DNA from: Chloroflexota bacterium | Lineage (GTDB): Bacteria > Chloroflexota > Chloroflexia > QHBQ01 > JADMIH01 | DNA: 6,745 nt | Assembly: GCA_015478675.1 (NCBI GenBank) | Contig: JADMIH010000197.1 | Coordinates: 1-6,745 of the forward strand | Direction: 5' to 3' | Part shown: in pieces, positions 1-6,612 of the stretch | Position numbering within the stretch: the first letter of the stretch is position 1 | How the letters are laid out: every line of letters starts with the position of its first letter | Notes under the pieces: generated by a model | What the model was told of the DNA's origin: nothing | Database searches by the model: none | Seen by the model: the letters and a program-made list of their open reading frames with translations, nothing else | Program-made: the position numbers and the translations under genes

Positions 1-27
1 GGCCCCTGACGGGGTTACAAGGGTGAT

Positions 28-96
28 TAAAGCCCCCTCTCCCTTCATGGGAGATATACTCCCCAGCAATAAAGCCCCCTCTCCCTTCATGGGAGA
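28..96. repeat. Direct repeat pair, 27 bases, in intergenic DNA
   Basis: Two identical 27-base copies lie at 28-54 and 70-96, 42 bases apart. Each begins TAAAGCCCCC, continues through TCTCCC-TTCAT-GGGAGA, and differs from the other only outside the repeat. The first copy loses homology after GGGAGA, while the second continues into a full palindrome and a G-rich tail (GGGGTGAGGG). The arrangement looks like a dispersed intergenic repeat family with one truncated copy. Similar C-rich/G-rich palindromes occur between genes in several bacterial groups including Chloroflexota; that comparison is from memory and was not tested by a search. Confidence 0.85.
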
Positions 97-100
97 GGGG
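76..100. repeat. Perfect inverted repeat (10-base arms, 5-base loop)
   Basis: CCCCTCTCCC at 76-85 and GGGAGAGGGG at 91-100 are exact reverse complements around the loop TTCAT. The hairpin would be very stable. There is no T-run on either side, so it is not a classical rho-independent terminator, although it could still block transcripts entering from an upstream gene outside the window. It is best read as the core of the palindromic repeat whose shortened copy lies at 28-54; there only a 6-base stem (TCTCCC/GGGAGA) remains. Confidence 0.8.
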
Positions 101-193
101 CATGGGGTGAGGGTGCGTAAGGGTACGCCTCCACAGCTACTCCTTCAAGATTGCTCCACCTCAACTCTGAACATTTACCGCGACCCTAGGTAA

Positions 194-223
194 TTGCCTT
201 TACCCCTACTCAAAGGGTATACT
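194..223 (+). promoter_or_regulatory. Candidate sigma-70-type promoter upstream of the hyp cluster
   Basis: TTGCCT at 194-199 (4 of 6 matches to TTGACA) is separated by 18 bases from TATACT at 218-223 (5 of 6 matches to TATAAT). Transcription would start near 230 and run through about 560 bases before reaching hypF. No other good promoter is visible between here and hypF. The call rests only on consensus matching, so it is tentative. Confidence 0.3.
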
Positions 224-712
224 GACTCATTCGTCCTTGGGCCAACCGTCGAAAGAACATACCCGAATGATGCTAACTTCTGTAACAGCGCTTACTGCCG
301 GAATCAGCAGCGTGATCATCGGCAATTTGTCGTTGAGTAGGGGCGAGAAGGGTCTTTGCCGTGAAGTAGGGGTAGGTTGTTCAGAGAAGGAATCCGTTGC
401 GCCAGGGCCATGCTTCAGGAGCGTGACATTTTGCATTATGCGGCTGGGTCAGAGGCCCGCACCAATGCGACCAGTGATCTGGTTGACCAGCCGGCCGGGG
501 CATCAGCCAATTCGCGAGGGGAGAACGCATAATGATTGCGGGCACAGAAGCCGGGGCCTTGTGTGGAGAACGTTGCGGAGCACGGCACGCCGCTGGGGAT
601 CAGCATCAATAAAGGAAAGTGAGGTTCTGACGTGAAAAACAGTTTGCCTATCCTGGATCTCTTGGTGTTGGGTGTTGTAGCGTGGGAATCAAAGCGAAGA
701 TAGCTGACATTA

Positions 713-740
713 TTGGCTGTATGCGCATGAGAAATATGTA
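713..740 (+). promoter_or_regulatory. Weak candidate promoter just before hypF
   Basis: TTGGCT at 713-718 and TATGTA at 735-740 are 16 bases apart. Both boxes are only partial matches to the sigma-70 consensus. If used, transcription would start close to 747, giving a very short leader for the ATG at 757 or about 50 bases for the preferred ATG at 796. Low confidence. Confidence 0.15.
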
Positions 741-795
741 ACGCTACCTGGCGCAGATGTCACGGTTGGGTACGCCTACTAGAAAGCCGCTATGC

Positions 796-3126
796 ATGTC
801 AACAGTCAGCGCCACAACAATCGAGCGCGTGCGCGTCAGCGTGCAAGGCATCGTTCAAGGCGTGGGGTTCCGGCCCTTCGTCTACGGACTTGCGCTGGGC
901 CTTAATCTGCACGGCTTCGTCCGTAACGACAGCGCGGGGGTAACCATCGAGGTTGAGGGAGCGCCCCATGCGCTTGCTATCTTTCGGCGCGCCTTGATCG
1001 AGGAAGCGCCCCCGCTCGCGCAGATCACAAGTGTCACCTGGGAGCAACTGCCGCCGGTTGGAGATGCGGTCTTCGTAATCGCCCACAGCCAGCCGGGCAG
1101 CAACCGCCATGCGCTCGTATCGCCCGACACCTCCATCTGTGATGATTGCTTGCAGGAGTTGTTCGATCCTGCTGACAGACGGTACGGCTACCCTTTCACC
1201 AACTGTACCAACTGCGGCCCGCGCTTCAGCATCATACAAGATGTACCATACGACCGCGCCATGACGACGATGAGCGTATTCCCAATGTGCCGCGAGTGCC
1301 AGGCCGAATACGATGATCCGCTCAACCGCCGCTTCCATGCCCAGCCCAATGCGTGCCCGCTATGCGGTCCCCAGGTGCGCTTGCTCGACAATGAGTGGAA
1401 TACAATCTCCGTTGAGGGCGCCACCCCAGGTGCGGCGCGGAAACTGAGCGAGGGCGCAATCGTCGCCGTCAAAGGTCTCGGCGGCTATCATCTTGCCTGC
1501 GACGCGCTCAACGCAGAGGTTATATCGCGTCTAAGAGCGCGCAAACATCGTGAGGCAAAACCATTCGCGCTGATGGTGGCTGACATCGAGGCCGCAGCCA
1601 AACTATGCGCGGTAAGCGACGCGGAGGCCGATCTGCTCCAGTCGAGGCGGCGACCTATAGTGCTCCTAAACCAGCTTGAACCCTGCCCTATAGCACCCGG
1701 CGTCGCGCCGGGCCACAATACACTGGGCATCATGCTGCCCTATACTCCCTTGCACCACCTACTGCTCCGTAGCTTTGCGGCGCTTCAGAGGGTTGGAGGC
1801 ACGCCGGCATTGGTTATGACGAGTGGCAACAGGAGCGATGAGCCTATCGCTTACAGGGACGAGGACGCACAGGAAAGATTAGCCTCCATAGCCGACTGCA
1901 CGCTTACACACAACCGAGACATCCATATACGCTGCGATGACTCTATTGTCCGCGTGCCAGCCCTGGCGGGCGTCAACGGGGTGCAGATATTTCGCCGGTC
2001 CCGGGGCTACGCGCCTGAGCCGTTGCCCCTTCCCGTTGCCGCGCCAATGCCAATCCTCGCAACAGGCAGCCACCTGAAGAACACCTTCTGCCTAGCAAAA
2101 GGGCCACATGCCTTTGTCAGCCACCACATAGGTGATATGGAGGAGCTGGAGGCGCTAACATCGTTCGAGGAGGGGATAGGGCACTATAGCCGTCTTTTCG
2201 ACATCAAACCAGAGGCTGTAGCCTATGACCTGCACCCTGAGTACATGGCGACCAAATACGCTATGGGCCTCGAGGTGCCATACAGGGTCGGGGTACAACA
2301 CCACCACGCCCACATCGCCAGCGTAATCGCCGAGCATGGCCTTGAGGATCGGGTCATAGGTGTGGCCGCCGATGGCACAGGATACGGTACGGACGGCGCG
2401 GTCTGGGGCTGTGAAATCATGATAACCGACCTCCTGGAGTTTAGGCGCGTTGCTCACCTGCAATACGTTCCGTTGCCTGGTGGCGAGCAAGCAGTACGCC
2501 AACCCTGGCGCATGGCCGCCGTCTACCTGGAGAGAGCGTTCGGCCCAGATTTCCTGGCGCTCGACATCCCATTCGCACGTGGGTTGGACCGGGCGATGTG
2601 GCGACCAATAGCGCAAATGATAGAGCGTGGTATCAACGCGCCACTTACGTCGAGCCTGGGCAGGCTCTTCGATGCTGTGGCGGCGCTGCTTGGCGTCCGG
2701 CAAGTGGCGCTTTACGAGGGCCAGGCAGCAGTTGAGATGGAGATGCAGGCCGAACCATCAGAGCAGGTTTACCCCTTCGATATAACGGGCGGGAGTTTGG
2801 CTCAACTCGATGTTACCCCTATGTTCCGGGCGATTGTCGAGGAGATAGGGCGCGGTGTGCCTGTGCCCAGGATAGCAGGCAATTTCCACCGCTCCGTAGC
2901 CGAGATGCTGGCGGCGGCCTGCGTCAAGGCAGGTGCGGCCAGCGGCCTTGACCGGGTAGCGCTGAGCGGTGGCGTATTCCAGAACAAGCTGCTTTTGGAG
3001 CAGCTGGCCCACCGGCTGGAAGACTCAGGCTTGCAGGTATACGCCAACCATCTCGTCCCGCCCAACGACGGTGGCCTGAGTTACGGGCAGGCGGCGGTGG
3101 CTGCCGCGCAGCTTACAATGGCTTAG
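796..3126 (+). CDS. hypF: Carbamoyltransferase HypF, [NiFe]-hydrogenase maturation
   Basis: HypF converts carbamoyl phosphate and ATP to carbamoyl-adenylate and transfers the carbamoyl group to the C-terminal cysteine of HypE, the first step in making the cyanide ligands. It is a cytoplasmic protein of 776 residues (family about 750). Domains in order: acylphosphatase with VQGVGFRPF at 20-28; a zinc-finger region with four CxxC pairs (Cys115/118, 137/140, 165/168, 187/190) at the canonical 18-24-18 spacing; a YrdC-like domain with KGLGGYHLACDA at 226-237 and SGNRSDEPI at 343-351; and a Kae1-like domain with HHHAHIAS at 502-509, DGTGYGTDGAVWG at 526-538, SGGVFQNKLL at 724-733 and PPNDGG at 755-760. 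No key residue is missing. The ATG at 796 places the acylphosphatase fold at the usual distance, but no clear ribosome site precedes it. An in-frame ATG at 757 would add 13 residues, so the start is uncertain while the gene identity is not. Confidence 0.97.
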   Translation: MSTVSATTIERVRVSVQGIVQGVGFRPFVYGLALGLNLHGFVRNDSAGVTIEVEGAPHALAIFRRALIEEAPPLAQITSVTWEQLPPVGDAVFVIAHSQPGSNRHALVSPDTSICDDCLQELFDPADRRYGYPFTNCTNCGPRFSIIQDVPYDRAMTTMSVFPMCRECQAEYDDPLNRRFHAQPNACPLCGPQVRLLDNEWNTISVEGATPGAARKLSEGAIVAVKGLGGYHLACDALNAEVISRLRARKHREAKPFALMVADIEAAAKLCAVSDAEADLLQSRRRPIVLLNQLEPCPIAPGVAPGHNTLGIMLPYTPLHHLLLRSFAALQRVGGTPALVMTSGNRSDEPIAYRDEDAQERLASIADCTLTHNRDIHIRCDDSIVRVPALAGVNGVQIFRRSRGYAPEPLPLPVAAPMPILATGSHLKNTFCLAKGPHAFVSHHIGDMEELEALTSFEEGIGHYSRLFDIKPEAVAYDLHPEYMATKYAMGLEVPYRVGVQHHHAHIASVIAEHGLEDRVIGVAADGTGYGTDGAVWGCEIMITDLLEFRRVAHLQYVPLPGGEQAVRQPWRMAAVYLERAFGPDFLALDIPFARGLDRAMWRPIAQMIERGINAPLTSSLGRLFDAVAALLGVRQVALYEGQAAVEMEMQAEPSEQVYPFDITGGSLAQLDVTPMFRAIVEEIGRGVPVPRIAGNFHRSVAEMLAAACVKAGAASGLDRVALSGGVFQNKLLLEQLAHRLEDSGLQVYANHLVPPNDGGLSYGQAAVAAAQLTMA

Positions 3127-3232
3127 ATAGAGCTCTGTTACCGGCTGGCTGGCGAACCGAAGTAGAATAGAGTACAGTTACAGCACAACAAAAGAGCAAC
3201 TATGGAAGATAAAGGCAACAGGGAGTTAAGCT

Positions 3233-3505
3233 ATGTGTTTAGGTATACCGGGCCAGATATTGGAGATCGTGGACGATGCAAATAGCATCGCAAAGGTAGA
3301 TGTTTCCGGCGTGCGTCGCAACGTGAGCATCGCGCTCGTGCGGCCCGAAGGCATTGCCGTTGGCGACTGGGTGCTGATCCACGTTGGCTTCGCCATGAGC
3401 AAGATTGATGAGAAAGAAGCGAAGGAGACGTTGGACTTGCTTTACGGCATGGGCGACACCTTTGAGGATGAGTTAGCGATGCTCCATCAAAGCCGCATCA
3501 GTTAG
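3233..3505 (+). CDS. hypC: Hydrogenase assembly chaperone HypC
   Basis: Small cytoplasmic chaperone (HypC/HupF family) that binds HypD, carries the Fe(CN)2CO unit, and docks on the precursor of the hydrogenase large subunit. The 90-residue product begins MCLGIPGQI; Cys2, exposed after removal of Met1, is the essential iron-binding residue. The second family signature is VGDWVLIHVGFA at 43-54, with the conserved His at 50. The acidic, helical C-terminus (YGMGDTFEDE) is typical. A GGAG box at 3222-3225 lies 7 bases before the ATG and supports this start, as does the requirement for Cys at position 2. It lies 106 bases after hypF and 102 before hypD. A paralogue such as HybG cannot be excluded, but a single hypC linked to hypD is the simplest reading. 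Confidence 0.97.
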   Translation: MCLGIPGQILEIVDDANSIAKVDVSGVRRNVSIALVRPEGIAVGDWVLIHVGFAMSKIDEKEAKETLDLLYGMGDTFEDELAMLHQSRIS

Positions 3506-3511
3506 CCGCAG

Positions 3512-3539
3512 CCGACCCAGAACTTAATAGCTGTATAAT
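3512..3539 (+). promoter_or_regulatory. Candidate promoter in the hypC-hypD gap
   Basis: A perfect TATAAT is present at 3534-3539. Sixteen bases upstream lies CCGACC (3512-3517), which keeps only the GAC core of the -35 consensus. Transcription would begin near 3546, giving a leader of about 60 bases before the hypD start. The gap is unusually wide for hypC-hypD, which makes an internal promoter plausible, but the weak -35 keeps confidence modest. Confidence 0.3.
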
Positions 3540-3593
3540 TGTCTAAGTGCGCTTTCAGCACAGTGGGGTCTCTGACCAGACACATGCATAATC

Positions 3594-3599
3594 GGAGGT
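3594..3599 (+). promoter_or_regulatory. Ribosome binding site that fixes the hypD start
   Basis: GGAGGT lies 8 bases before the ATG at 3608 and is nearly the full anti-16S complement. An in-frame TTG at 3539 and an in-frame ATG at 3584 would give longer proteins, but both lie upstream of this box and would translate through it. The HypD family N-terminus matches the ATG at 3608. Confidence 0.85.
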
Positions 3600-3607
3600 A
3601 CGCACCT

Positions 3608-4756
3608 ATGAAGTATGTTGACGAATACCGCAACCCTGAACTGGCACAAAGCTTGTCCGAGGAGATCGGCAAGCTGAGCGGCGGCACGCCGCTCAAGTTT
3701 ATGGAGGTGTGTGGCGGGCATACGCACACCATCTACAAGCACGGCATCGAGGACGTGCTGCCCCGTAACATAGACCTGGTGCATGGCCCAGGCTGCCCGG
3801 TCTGCGTGCTCCCTATGGGCCGTATAGACGATGCTATCGCGATTGCCCGCACCGAAGGGGTGATATTTACCACCTTCGGGGACATGATGCGGGTGCCAGG
3901 GTCGAGCGGCAGCTTGCTTGATGCCAAGGCGGAGGGTGCGGACGTACGCTTCGTCTACTCGCCCCTTGACGCTCTCAAGCTGGCCCGCGACAACTCTGAC
4001 CGCCAGGTGGTCTTCTTCGCCATTGGTTTCGAGACCACAGCCCCCTCAACGGCGGTTACGCTTCTGCGAGCGCAGGCTGAGAAGATCCCGAACTTCTCAG
4101 TCTTTTGCAACCATGTAACGATCATACCAGCGATCAAAGCCATACTCGACTCGCCGGACCTGCGACTCGACGGCTTTATCGGGCCGGGCCACGTCAGCAT
4201 GGTGATAGGTATGAGGCCCTACAATTTCATAGCTCGCAAGCACCAGAAGCCGGTGGTGATCGCGGGCTTCGAGCCGCTGGACATTATGCAGTCTATTTAC
4301 ATGATCGTGAAGCAGATAGCCGAAGGGCGCGCTGAGGTAGAGAACCAGTATGGGCGAGTGGTGCGGCCTGAGGGGAACATCAAGGGGCTGGAGGTGATGG
4401 CCCGAACGATGGAGCTACGCCCCTTCTTCGAGTGGCGAGGCCTGGGGTTCATCACCCATAGCGCCCTCAAGCTGCGAAGTGAGTACGCCGAATGGGATGC
4501 GGAGCTACGCTTCTCGACGCCGGGCCTGCGGGTAGCCGACCCGAAAGCGTGCCAATGTGGAGAGGTGCTGAAAGGGGTAATAAAGCCGTGGGAGTGCAAG
4601 GTCTTTGGCACGGCCTGTACGCCAGAGACCCCTATAGGCACGTGCATGGTTTCCCCTGAAGGTGCCTGCGCCGCCTACTTCAACTATGGTCGCTTCTCGA
4701 TGGCTGCCGAGCGTGACAAGCTGCGGTTGATAGAGTTTACTCCCGCGAGCAAATAG
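3608..4756 (+). CDS. hypD: Hydrogenase formation protein HypD (iron-sulfur scaffold)
   Basis: HypD forms the scaffold complex with HypC on which iron receives cyanide and CO. Its [4Fe-4S] cluster and neighbouring redox-active thiols provide electrons. The product is 382 residues, close to the family length of about 370-380. Visible signatures: FMEVCGGHTHT at 31-41 (conserved Cys35 and His38), GPGCPVCVLP at 60-69 (Cys63 and Cys66, the redox pair), GFETTAPST at 140-148, and GPGHVS at 192-197. The cluster region near the C-terminus has Cys315-x-Cys317, Cys330 and Cys337 (CxC-x12-C-x6-C), with further cysteines at 346 and 354. All expected residues are present. It lies 102 bases after hypC rather than overlapping it, and 163 bases precede hypE. 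No alternative family fits. Confidence 0.98.
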   Translation: MKYVDEYRNPELAQSLSEEIGKLSGGTPLKFMEVCGGHTHTIYKHGIEDVLPRNIDLVHGPGCPVCVLPMGRIDDAIAIARTEGVIFTTFGDMMRVPGSSGSLLDAKAEGADVRFVYSPLDALKLARDNSDRQVVFFAIGFETTAPSTAVTLLRAQAEKIPNFSVFCNHVTIIPAIKAILDSPDLRLDGFIGPGHVSMVIGMRPYNFIARKHQKPVVIAGFEPLDIMQSIYMIVKQIAEGRAEVENQYGRVVRPEGNIKGLEVMARTMELRPFFEWRGLGFITHSALKLRSEYAEWDAELRFSTPGLRVADPKACQCGEVLKGVIKPWECKVFGTACTPETPIGTCMVSPEGACAAYFNYGRFSMAAERDKLRLIEFTPASK

Positions 4757-4779
4757 GGACGCTGTATGCTACCCCTGGT

Positions 4780-4846
4780 GGCGGGAGCACAGGGGGCGGA
4801 GTGATAGGGAACATTCTGGGCGGCAATTCGGGGGCGGGAGCACAGG
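4780..4846. repeat. 14-base direct repeat in the hypD-hypE spacer
   Basis: GGCGGGAGCACAGG occurs exactly at 4780-4793 and again at 4833-4846, a period of 53 bases. ATTCGGG also occurs twice nearby (4826-4832 and 4861-4867). The spacer of 163 bases is G-rich on this strand and has no credible gene. It could be a small duplicated insertion, a protein-binding array or neutral drift. Confidence 0.7.
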
Positions 4847-4905
4847 TGGAGGCCGCAGCGATTCGGGCCAGGATTAGCTTGATGCTGTGAGCCAACGCTC
4901 AATAT

Positions 4906-4913
4906 AAAAAGGA
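4906..4913 (+). promoter_or_regulatory. Ribosome binding site supporting the GTG start of hypE
   Basis: AAAAAGGA ends 6 bases before the GTG at 4920. No in-frame ATG precedes the conserved core of HypE, so this box decides in favour of the GTG start and the N-terminal extension. Another in-frame GTG at 4983 has no such box. Confidence 0.7.
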
Positions 4914-4919
4914 CAACCT

Positions 4920-6041
4920 GTGGATAAGGCCGATCAGAAGCCGGGCCAAACTCTGGCTGAAGCCCTGGATAAGATAGAGCGGGTGCGCGAGACGCGACGC
5001 CACAAGTTCCATCTGCGCGATGAGCGGGTCACGCTCAGTCACGGCAGCGGCGGCAAGGCTACCCACAACCTTATCGAGGGGGTCTTCGCCCCTGCCTTCT
5101 CGAACCCCATGCTTGATCGCATGGACGACGCTGTCACCTTCCCCATCAGGGAAGGTGACCCCGCAAGCCCACGATTTGCTTTCACCACCGACACCTACGT
5201 GGTGAGTCCGCTCTTTTTCCCGGGTGGAGATATAGGTAAGTTGGCGGTGCATGGCACAGTCAACGACCTTGCCATGTCCGGCGCAACGCCACTCTATCTG
5301 TCGGCTGGCTTCTTGCTTGAAGAAGGCTTTCCAATAGCTGACCTGCGCCGCATAGTCCAATCCATGGCAGATGCGGCTCGGGAGGCGGGGGTCGCCATCG
5401 TCACGGGGGATACAAAGGTAGTGCCCCGTGGTAAGGCCGACGGAGTATTCATAAATACTGCGGGCGTGGGCATAGTACAAGCAAGCTGGCCTATGGGTCA
5501 GGCGCATGCTCAGGCGGGCGACATGGTGCTGCTCAGTGGGCCTGTAGGGGATCACGGTATTGCAGTGATGATGGCCCGCGACGCCTTAGAGATAGAAACC
5601 GATGTGCAGAGCGACACAGCAGCGCTCAATGGGCTGGTAGCTGCACTCTTGGCGGCAGCAGGCTCCCATGTCCACTGCCTCAAAGACCCAACTCGCGGCG
5701 GCATAGCTACGGCCTTGAACGAGATCGCGATGGCGTCTGAAGTCTCCATAGGCTTGGACCAGCAAGCAATACCTGTGCGTCAAGGCGTGCGTGGGGCATG
5801 CGAAATACTGGGGCTGGACCCGCTTACTATCGCTAATGAAGGTAAGTTGCTGGCGGTGGTGGGAGCGGGAGGAGCACATGCAGCCCTGGAGGCGATGCGC
5901 GCGCACCCTGTTGGGCGGGAAGCCACCGTAATCGGTGAGGTGAGAGTAGACCCCGCAGGCATGGTTTTCCTGCGCACCGATATTGGGGGCACGCGTGTGT
6001 TAGACATGCTCGTTGGCGATCCTTTGCCACGCATCTGTTAA
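4920..6041 (+). CDS. hypE: HypE, thiocarboxamide dehydratase making the cyanide ligand
   Basis: HypE receives a carbamoyl group from HypF on its C-terminal cysteine and uses ATP to dehydrate it to a thiocyanate, the cyanide donor for iron on HypC-HypD. It belongs to the PurM/SelD ATP-binding superfamily and works as a cytoplasmic dimer. The product is 373 residues and ends in PRIC, with the acceptor Cys at 373. Core motifs: VTLSHGSGGKATHNL at 37-51, FTTDTYVV at 88-95, GDIGKLAVHGTVNDLAMSG at 103-121, GDTKVV at 163-168, DPTRGGIATALNEIA at 256-270 and IANEGKLL at 304-311. It starts with GTG, supported by a ribosome site. About 35 charged residues precede the core, longer than the E. coli protein, but similar extensions are known to me in some HypE homologues. 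The gene is intact, and no terminator is evident after it. Confidence 0.97.
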   Translation: MDKADQKPGQTLAEALDKIERVRETRRHKFHLRDERVTLSHGSGGKATHNLIEGVFAPAFSNPMLDRMDDAVTFPIREGDPASPRFAFTTDTYVVSPLFFPGGDIGKLAVHGTVNDLAMSGATPLYLSAGFLLEEGFPIADLRRIVQSMADAAREAGVAIVTGDTKVVPRGKADGVFINTAGVGIVQASWPMGQAHAQAGDMVLLSGPVGDHGIAVMMARDALEIETDVQSDTAALNGLVAALLAAAGSHVHCLKDPTRGGIATALNEIAMASEVSIGLDQQAIPVRQGVRGACEILGLDPLTIANEGKLLAVVGAGGAHAALEAMRAHPVGREATVIGEVRVDPAGMVFLRTDIGGTRVLDMLVGDPLPRIC

Positions 6042-6099
6042 GAAGCAAAGAGCTGTTTTAGGAATCCAGCTTGTTGCCAAGAGCTTTAGCCACGAGTTT

Positions 6100-6369
6100 T
6101 CACTGAATCTGGGGCTCAAAGCCCTGACTTATTACCACTGCCCTGAGCGCATGGTCGGGTTTCGACACGTAGAGGAGCACTGGACCGCCCGGCTGGGCAG
6201 CTTCGAAGTAGGCACGTGGGCGTCCGGCGAAGCTGGCGACGCCTGCCCCCACCAACGATTGCCACTTCGAGCGTCTGCGGCGCGTAGCCAGCCACCAGGC
6301 ATGACGAGGCGGCTTATCAAGCTGTTCGCCTTCGTGTGTATCCGCTGCCTTGCCTTTTGGTTTGCTCAT
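6100..6369 (-). pseudogene. Probable truncated EVE (PUA-like) domain gene remnant
   Basis: The minus strand encodes an 89-residue frame from the ATG at 6369 to a stop at 6100. A polar lead (MSKPKGKAAD) is followed at 6297-6133 by about 55 residues that resemble the start of an EVE domain: AWWLATRRRRSKW, then GVASFAGRPRAYF, then PGGPVLLYVSKPDHALRAVV. The family pattern is an aromatic-rich first strand, a Trp about ten residues on, and a PGD-x-V-L-x-Y-V turn; here the Asp is replaced by Gly. EVE domains are usually about 140 residues and recognise modified bases, so the C-terminal half is missing; the space beyond is taken by hypE. No good ribosome site is seen. An ATG directly before the WWL strand is one base out of frame, which also suggests decay. 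Recognition is by eye; it may be a chance resemblance. Confidence 0.35.
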
Positions 6370-6505
6370 CTTGACATATGTAGCACATTTGTGCGGCAAG
6401 GGCAAGTGTGGGGCGTGGAAGGTGATGTGCACTGCTCAACATGGTGTCGAGAGGGTGAATACATATTATCAGTAGTTCCTCACGTTTCACGAGTCCATTT
6501 CTTTG

Positions 6506-6523
6506 CCCAATTTGTCCATTGGG
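6506..6523. repeat. Inverted repeat, possible operator
   Basis: CCCAAT at 6506-6511 and ATTGGG at 6518-6523 are perfect reverse complements around a 6-base centre. The site lies about 60 bases before the -35 box of the downstream promoter. The size and spacing fit a dimeric regulator site, but a short repeat of this kind can arise by chance. A CCACGTGG palindrome follows at 6535-6542. Confidence 0.3.
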
Positions 6524-6584
6524 TAGGCTTCTAGCCACGTGGAGGCCCTTCTCTGTTACGTGAGTAATCACCAGGTATTTGCTA

Positions 6585-6612
6585 TTGACGTTGCGGACAC
6601 ATGTGGTATTAT
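6585..6612 (+). promoter_or_regulatory. Good sigma-70-type promoter for the downstream gene
   Basis: TTGACG at 6585-6590 (5 of 6) and TATTAT at 6607-6612 (5 of 6) are 16 bases apart. TGG directly before the second box gives an extended -10 (TGnTATTAT). The surrounding DNA is AT-rich compared with the hyp genes. Transcription would start near 6619, leaving a leader of about 80 bases before the ATG at 6701. This is the best promoter in the window and separates the next gene from the hyp cluster. Confidence 0.6.

Larger units (their letters stand above)
121..756 (+). other. Long upstream region without a convincing gene; chain of short ORFs
   Basis: No recognisable protein is encoded here. The longest open frame (237-635, TTG start) has an implausible residue mix and no recognisable motif. 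Three consecutive short frames stand out. One runs 410-532 (40 codons, no ribosome site seen). The next runs 532-612 (26 codons) and overlaps the first as TAATG; a GAGGGGAG box at 516-523 lies 8 bases ahead of it. The third runs 632-703 (23 codons, GTG start) with GAGG at 621-624, 7 bases ahead; it encodes MKNSLPILDLLVLGVVAW and then a basic tail. They could be leader peptides, decayed gene fragments or chance. No riboswitch or tRNA was recognised. Confidence 0.4.
6042..6580. other. Downstream intergenic region, no intact gene recognised
   Basis: Apart from the possible EVE-like remnant on the minus strand, nothing convincing is encoded. A long + strand open frame (6013-6534) begins inside hypE without a ribosome site and reads as low-quality sequence, so it was not called. 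Small hairpins are present: GGGCT/AGCCC at 6112-6124, and GCAC/GTGC at 6383-6394 nested inside a longer imperfect pair (6346-6354 with 6395-6404). None has a T-run, so no rho-independent terminator for hypE can be assigned. GC is high up to about 6340 and falls afterwards. Confidence 0.45.

Noticed and set aside
1..100. Repeats at the window start as a CRISPR array
   Set aside because: Only two copies, with one palindrome continuing past the unit and a 15-base gap, too short for a CRISPR spacer; fits a dispersed palindromic repeat instead.
237..635. 132-codon open frame on the + strand
   Set aside because: TTG start without a ribosome site, a residue mix rich in Arg, Ser and Gly with no recognisable motif, and shorter frames with better ribosome sites overlapping it.
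799..1338. 179-codon minus-strand frame inside hypF
   Set aside because: Lies wholly opposite a strongly conserved gene and shows no motif; a shadow frame.
3202..3288. Short ATG frame overlapping the hypC ribosome site
   Set aside because: Out of frame with hypC, no ribosome site of its own, and the strong HypC start at 3233 explains the region.
4899..5555. 218-codon minus-strand frame opposite hypE
   Set aside because: Fully antisense to the conserved N-terminal half of hypE and shows no recognisable domain.
6042..6124. Possible terminator after hypE (AGCTG/CAGCT and GGGCT/AGCCC hairpins)
   Set aside because: Stems are only 5 bases and neither is followed by a T-run.
6371..6376. Perfect TTGACA suggesting a promoter
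   Set aside because: No -10-like box at 15-19 bases downstream; the region there is GC-rich (GCGGCAAGGG).
6013..6534. 173-codon open frame on the + strand after hypE
   Set aside because: Begins inside hypE in another frame, lacks a ribosome site, and shows no family motif; it is opposite the EVE-like minus-strand frame and probably open by chance.
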